Under the pieces are notes generated by a model. That model was not told where the DNA came from, ran no database searches, and saw only the letters and a program-made list of their open reading frames with translations. This document shows, piece after piece, positions 6,115 to 9,967 of a stretch of 9,967 nt of DNA. The stretch spans positions 1-9,967 of the forward strand of contig JANRKT010000211.1 in NCBI GenBank assembly GCA_033763355.1, written 5' to 3'. A program made the position numbers and the translations under genes. Position 1 is the first letter of the stretch, and each line of letters opens with the position of its first letter. This DNA is from JANRKT01 sp033763355 (lineage in GTDB: Bacteria > Bacteroidota > Bacteroidia > Chitinophagales > Chitinophagaceae).

Positions 6115-8126
6115 AAAAAACGGTATTTACCTTCCTCCTCTCGCTGGCGTGGAGCCTCGGCTTTTCACAATACCTGGTGCCAACTAAAATTGACAGCCTA
6201 AAGCATGAACTTTTCAAGGTCACGGAGGATACGAGCCGTGTGCTGGCAATGACCAATTTAGCTAATGCCTATCAATCTTACCGGCTGGACTCCTGTTTCT
6301 ATTATGCACAGCAGGCTTTGATGTTAGCGAGAAAAATCAAATTCCCGAAAGGCGAATTTGAGGCTTTGTTCTGGATGGGTAATACGCTTACCATGGTGGG
6401 CAACTACCCAAGAGCCTTGGTGATACAACTCAAAGCCCTGCGAATAGCAGAAAAGAACAACTTCCTCAATGGCAAAGCGGACATATATAAAGGCCTTGGT
6501 ACTATTTACCGGGATGCAGGGGACTATTCAAAAGCGGTTGATTTTCATCAACTGTCTAGGCTGCTGAATGATTCCCTCCAAAACCAGGAACAGTCCGCTG
6601 GCATGCGAAACATGCTGGCAAGAGACTACCTTTTGATGAACAAAACCGACTCGTCTCAATACTATGCTCAGTTGGCATATGAAGCCACTAACCTTTGGAA
6701 GGTGGAATGGTTGAGAATCGGCAATTTTTTCGTTATGGGCAGTTTGCAGGCTGAATTGGGAAACTTTCCGCTTGCCTTGGATTATTTGCATAAAAGTGTT
6801 CAATATGGTCATGTCAGGCAGCAGTATTTTGATACTCCCAAAGCATACCTGCTTATCGCCAAAATTTATCAGCAGACCAATCAGCCCGATTCCGCTTTTT
6901 TTTATGCCCAAAAAGCTCTTCATGATGCCCAAAAGGGAAGTATTTACATTGAAATCAGGGAGGCAAGCCTGTTTTTGTCCTCCTTGTACACGCAAAAAAA
7001 CGCCCTGCTCGCCCTTCAATATCAGCAGACAGCCCTTGCTGCCAATGACAGCCTATACAATTTCGGCAACCTGACCGCCATCCAAAACCAGATTACGTTC
7101 GACGAAGAGGAGCGGCAATTTGAAATCGAAACGGCACAAACCGCCTGGCGAAACCAGGTCTGGCGGTATGCCCTGCTCGCCGGGCTGGGCGTGGTGCTGC
7201 TGGTTTCGTTCATCCTTCTCCGCAACAACCGGCAGAAGCAGAAGGCAAACGGCGTTTTGGAAAAAACCCTTTCCAATCTCAAATCCACCCAAGCTCAACT
7301 CATCCAATCCGAAAAAATGGCATCACTTGGTGAACTCACTGCCGGCATCGCACATGAAATTCAAAACCCGTTAAACTTCGTCAATAATTTTTCAGAGGTA
7401 AGTAACGATTTGATTGATGAAATGAAAACTGAGTTTAAGAAAGGGGATACAGAAGAAGGCTTTGCTATTGCTGATGATATTAAACAGAACCTTGAAAAAA
7501 TTCTTCACCACGGCAAAAGAGCCGATGCCATTGTAAAAGGAATGTTACAACATTCAAGTAGCAGTAGCGGAAAAAAAGAGCCAACCGATATTAATAAACT
7601 GGCAGATGAATATTTGCGTTTAGCCTTTCATGGATTAAGAGCAAAAGACAAATCATTTAATGCAACAATGAAAACTGATTTTGATGAAAGCATTGGCAGC
7701 ATCAACATCATTCCGCAGGATATAGGAAGAGTGATATTGAATTTAATTACGAATGCTTTCTATGCGGCCCCCCTGCCCCCCGAAGGGGGGTTCAAAGACC
7801 CGAACTACAAACATGAACCAACTATTTGGGTAAGTACGAAGAAAGTTGGGGATAAAATTTTTATTAGTGTAAAGGATAATGGGCCAGGTATTCCACAAAA
7901 AATATTGGATAAAATATTTCAACCCTTCTTTACCACCAAGCCAACAGGACAAGGAACAGGTTTAGGATTGAGTTTGAGTTATGATATTGTAAAAGCACAT
8001 GGAGGAACAATTGAGGTTAAAACAAATTATAGCTCTCAGAGCGGTTCTCCTGGTGGAGAGCAAATGGTGGAAAGTTTGACAGAAAAAGGTTCAGAATTTT
8101 TGATTAAGCTACCTATATCTCCATGA
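6111..8126 (+). CDS. TPR sensor histidine kinase (membrane, paralog 4)
   Basis: 671 aa. It starts inside the stop codon of the previous gene. The signal peptide has Lys2-Lys3, a hydrophobic core and likely cleavage GFS/Gln20. About seven TPRs (residues 43-315, for example NTLTMVGNYPRALVIQLKAL) are predicted to be periplasmic. One transmembrane helix lies at about 351-373 (ending LLRNN), followed by a short cytoplasmic coiled coil. HisKA has His415 in AGIAHEIQNP. HATPase_c has Asn548 in NLITNAF, Asp589 in DNGPGIP, and GQGTGLGL from about 613. The TPR and membrane half uses more GC-rich codons than the kinase half, with an abrupt change near 7260. Two insertions are present: a C6-GAA-G6 hairpin peptide (PLPPEGGFKDP), shared with gene 1, between the N-box and G1; and an 18-residue stretch near the C-terminus (NYSSQSGSPGGEQMV...) absent from the other copies. 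Neither touches a catalytic motif, so it is probably functional. The stop overlaps the next start as ATGA. Confidence 0.95.
   Translation: MKKTVFTFLLSLAWSLGFSQYLVPTKIDSLKHELFKVTEDTSRVLAMTNLANAYQSYRLDSCFYYAQQALMLARKIKFPKGEFEALFWMGNTLTMVGNYPRALVIQLKALRIAEKNNFLNGKADIYKGLGTIYRDAGDYSKAVDFHQLSRLLNDSLQNQEQSAGMRNMLARDYLLMNKTDSSQYYAQLAYEATNLWKVEWLRIGNFFVMGSLQAELGNFPLALDYLHKSVQYGHVRQQYFDTPKAYLLIAKIYQQTNQPDSAFFYAQKALHDAQKGSIYIEIREASLFLSSLYTQKNALLALQYQQTALAANDSLYNFGNLTAIQNQITFDEEERQFEIETAQTAWRNQVWRYALLAGLGVVLLVSFILLRNNRQKQKANGVLEKTLSNLKSTQAQLIQSEKMASLGELTAGIAHEIQNPLNFVNNFSEVSNDLIDEMKTEFKKGDTEEGFAIADDIKQNLEKILHHGKRADAIVKGMLQHSSSSSGKKEPTDINKLADEYLRLAFHGLRAKDKSFNATMKTDFDESIGSINIIPQDIGRVILNLITNAFYAAPLPPEGGFKDPNYKHEPTIWVSTKKVGDKIFISVKDNGPGIPQKILDKIFQPFFTTKPTGQGTGLGLSLSYDIVKAHGGTIEVKTNYSSQSGSPGGEQMVESLTEKGSEFLIKLPISP
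7767..7801 (+). repeat. C6-GAA-G6 palindromic insertion in gene 4
   Basis: Second copy of the 35-nt element, with C6 at 7776-7781 and G6 at 7785-7790, at the same position of the ATPase domain and in the same reading frame as in gene 1. The sequences just beyond it diverge quickly (CTGATTATAA versus CGAACTACAA). Confidence 0.88.
8025..8078 (+). repeat. 54-nt insertion with inverted repeats near the 3' end of gene 4
   Basis: Relative to gene 1 (KVETKEGEGSEF), gene 4 has 18 extra residues before KGSEF. The extra DNA contains TCTCC (8046-8050), TGGT loop, GGAGA (8055-8059), and an outer pair GCTCTC (8032-8037) with GAGAGC (8056-8061). It looks like another small palindromic element translated in frame. 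Exact insertion borders are uncertain by a few codons. Confidence 0.65.
8123..8126 (+). promoter_or_regulatory. ATGA start/stop overlap (genes 4/5)
   Basis: ATG of gene 5 (8123-8125) overlaps the TGA of gene 4 (8124-8126). No purine-rich ribosome binding site precedes it (CCTATATCTCC), so initiation probably depends on translation of gene 4 or on the leaderless-like, AT-rich initiation common in Bacteroidota. Confidence 0.6.
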
Positions 8127-9967
8127 AAATAAAAACTATATTCTTTACTGCATTTCTCACTACCTTATTGGTAAAGGAGTCACATTCTCAAATATTAAAT
8201 GTCCCATCAGATAAGTTAGATAGCCTTAAAAAGGAAACTTTTTTACCACATACTGGTGATGAAATGGCCTCTTTATATTTAAACATATCATCTGCTTATC
8301 TACATATAAATTCCGATTCATGTATTTTCTATGCTGAAAAATGCATTGAAAAAAGCAAAAAAAACAATCTTCGGGAGATACGATTCTATGCAATAGGGCT
8401 TATGGTGGACGGCTTAGTCTATCAGGGAAATTTACCCAAGGCTCTGGAAATTGGTTTGGCTGGAATTGAAGAGAAAACGGAGCTTTCGTTAGGCAATTCA
8501 AATAGAGGAATAATTTATCATTCGGTAGGTGAGATTTATACGTATCTGGAAGATTATTCAAAGGCCAGGTTTTATTATAAAGAGTTGACTAAAATGAAAG
8601 GCAACGATATTGTGGGAATCGCTTTTGGTCATTTTGAATTGGCTAAAATATTTGAACAAGAAAATAAATTGGACTCGGCGCTATTTCATTTAGAAAAGTC
8701 ATCTGAATACTTTTTACTCACTAAAAAAACTCCAACCCCCTATGTATATGATGTATACCCTGCCTGGTACAATACAAAAGCCAGGGTGTATTTAAAACAG
8801 AATAAACCCGAACTGGCCAAGACTGAATTTTTCAAAACTTTAGCGATTACAAAAGAAAGTAAGGAAGATTTTCATACTTCTAATACCTATTCTGATTTAG
8901 CCATAATGTATCAAAATCTAAATCAAACAGACTCCAGTATTTATTATGCAGAAATGGCTTTATCAGTAGCTGAGGGAATTAATTACACAAGAGGGATTTT
9001 AAACGCAAGCGATATTTTATCAATCATTTTCGAAGAAAGAGCCCCTCAAAAAGCTTTAAAGTATTTAAAAATTCATGCTAAGGCAAAAGACAAATTGTAT
9101 AGCTCTGGAAATATTCAGGCGATGAAAGACATTGTGGCTCAAAATGAAAAGCGGGCCAATGAACTTCAAAATGCCAGGGATGCATATCAAAATAGATTAA
9201 GACTGTATCTTTTGTTATTTGGGCTGATTGCTTTCGGTATACTTGCATTCATACTTTACAGGAATAACAGACGAAAAGAAAAAGCGAATGAAATACTTCA
9301 AAGCCAAAAGGAAGAGATTGATTTTCAGAAGCAGACAGCCGAAACTGCTTTAAGCAACTTAAAATCAACCCAAGCTCAACTCATCCAATCCGAAAAAATG
9401 GCCAGTCTTGGTGAACTCACCGCAGGTATAGCACATGAAATTCAAAACCCGTTAAACTTTGTGAATAATTTTTCGGAAGTAAGTAATGAACTGATTGATG
9501 AAATGAATGTTGAATTAAACAAAGGAGATATTAATGAAGCAAAAGCCATATCGAACGATATCAAACAAAACTTAGAAAAGATAAATCACCATGGCAAACG
9601 GGCGGATGCCATAGTAAAAGGAATGCTGCAACATTCACGAACCAGCAGCGGGCAGAAAGAACTGACCGACATCAATGTGTTAGCTGAGGAATACCTGCGC
9701 TTGGCTTATCATGGATTGAGAGCAAAGGATAAAAGCTTTAATGTAAAATTTGAAACTGATTTTGATCCGGCAATCGGGAAAATAAATGTGGTGCCCCAGG
9801 ATGTTGGTCGTGTTATTTTGAATTTGATCAATAATGCTTTTTATGCTGTGAATGAGAGAACCCAGTCGGCGGTTACAACCCCGGCAGCTGTTAAATATGA
9901 ACCCTCTGTCACCGTAAGCACAAAAAAGATAAGCAGTAAATCCGATAGCTATCAGGTTGAAATCCGG
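8123..9967 (+). CDS. TPR sensor histidine kinase (membrane, paralog 5; 3' end outside window)
   Basis: The frame is open from ATG 8123 to the window end: 615 codons, with no stop reached. The signal peptide starts MKIKTIFF, with likely cleavage SHS/Gln23. About seven TPR-like units span residues 48-330 (for example YSDLAIMYQNLNQTDSSIYYA). A transmembrane helix lies at about 361-382 (ending LYRNN), followed by a cytoplasmic coiled coil. HisKA has His438 in AGIAHEIQNP. The N-box Asn571 is present (NLINNAF). The window ends just before the expected G1 motif (DNGxGIP), so the second half of the ATP-binding domain is unseen. It is the most diverged kinase core of the five (QHSRTSSGQKELTDINVLAEEY; FDPAIGKINVVPQDVGRV). 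Its N-box-to-G1 loop carries a different filler (TQSAVTTPAAV) and a decayed copy of the CCCGATAGCTATCGGG palindrome. It overlaps the upstream stop by 4 nt. By homology to its neighbours, only about 60 residues should be missing. Confidence 0.92.
   Translation, partial: MKIKTIFFTAFLTTLLVKESHSQILNVPSDKLDSLKKETFLPHTGDEMASLYLNISSAYLHINSDSCIFYAEKCIEKSKKNNLREIRFYAIGLMVDGLVYQGNLPKALEIGLAGIEEKTELSLGNSNRGIIYHSVGEIYTYLEDYSKARFYYKELTKMKGNDIVGIAFGHFELAKIFEQENKLDSALFHLEKSSEYFLLTKKTPTPYVYDVYPAWYNTKARVYLKQNKPELAKTEFFKTLAITKESKEDFHTSNTYSDLAIMYQNLNQTDSSIYYAEMALSVAEGINYTRGILNASDILSIIFEERAPQKALKYLKIHAKAKDKLYSSGNIQAMKDIVAQNEKRANELQNARDAYQNRLRLYLLLFGLIAFGILAFILYRNNRRKEKANEILQSQKEEIDFQKQTAETALSNLKSTQAQLIQSEKMASLGELTAGIAHEIQNPLNFVNNFSEVSNELIDEMNVELNKGDINEAKAISNDIKQNLEKINHHGKRADAIVKGMLQHSRTSSGQKELTDINVLAEEYLRLAYHGLRAKDKSFNVKFETDFDPAIGKINVVPQDVGRVILNLINNAFYAVNERTQSAVTTPAAVKYEPSVTVSTKKISSKSDSYQVEIR
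9941..9956. repeat. Decayed CCCGATAGCTATCGGG copy in gene 5
   Basis: TCCGATAGCTATCAGG matches the palindrome at 14 of 16 positions. It lies at the same alignment position as the copy in gene 1, read in the same frame (S-D-S-Y-Q). The central ten bases are intact and the arms have lost symmetry. Confidence 0.75.

Noticed and set aside
6528..7019. 163-codon open frame on the minus strand inside gene 4
   Set aside because: It is antisense to a clear TPR domain, shows no recognisable motif, and follows from the GC-rich codon pattern of that region.
7022..7374. Overlapping open frames on both strands around the gene 4 membrane segment
   Set aside because: They are shadows of the GC-rich sensor/transmembrane region, with no initiation signals or family resemblance.

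Overview
The window is entirely filled by one head-to-tail array of five histidine kinase genes on the + strand. The first is cut by the left edge and the fifth by the right edge. I see no response regulator, transporter, RNA gene, insertion sequence or CRISPR array. The organism is very probably a member of the Bacteroidota, in the Chitinophagales/Sphingobacteriales/Flavobacteriales range. Four things point there: the architecture of signal peptide, periplasmic TPRs, one membrane segment and an HPK4-like kinase core; signal peptides whose predicted mature proteins start with Gln; AT-rich DNA with almost no Shine-Dalgarno sequences; and the repeated 'ALERVR.RTMAM' sensor linker.

Layout: 1-2010 is a soluble kinase with at least two tandem GAF-like sensor modules. 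2033-4051, 4066-6114, 6111-8126 and 8123-9967 are four membrane kinases, each with about six or seven TPRs predicted outside the inner membrane, one transmembrane helix, a coiled-coil linker, and HisKA plus HATPase_c domains. Junctions are 22 nt, 14 nt, and two 4-nt ATGA overlaps, so the genes are almost certainly one transcript. No terminator or internal promoter is visible, and the longest stretch without a gene is 22 nt.

The sensor halves are strongly diverged, while the kinase halves are nearly the same protein and in places nearly the same DNA. A 104-nt block is identical in genes 1 and 3 and differs at one base in gene 2. Gene 1's kinase half is a patchwork of gene-3-like and gene-4-like stretches. 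This suggests continuing recombination among the paralogs, keeping one shared output module while the inputs diversify.

The most unusual signal is a set of small palindromic sequences sitting in frame inside these genes. CCCGATAGCTATCGGG occurs perfectly in genes 1 and 2, read in two different frames, and decayed in gene 5. A C6-GAA-G6 hairpin lies in the same ATPase-domain loop of genes 1 and 4. Gene 4 also has a 54-nt hairpin-bearing insertion near its C-terminus, and gene 2 has a perfect 20-nt palindrome in its TPR region. Most fall at protein loops where the paralogs differ in length. They resemble palindromic mini-elements that insert into coding sequence and become translated peptide.
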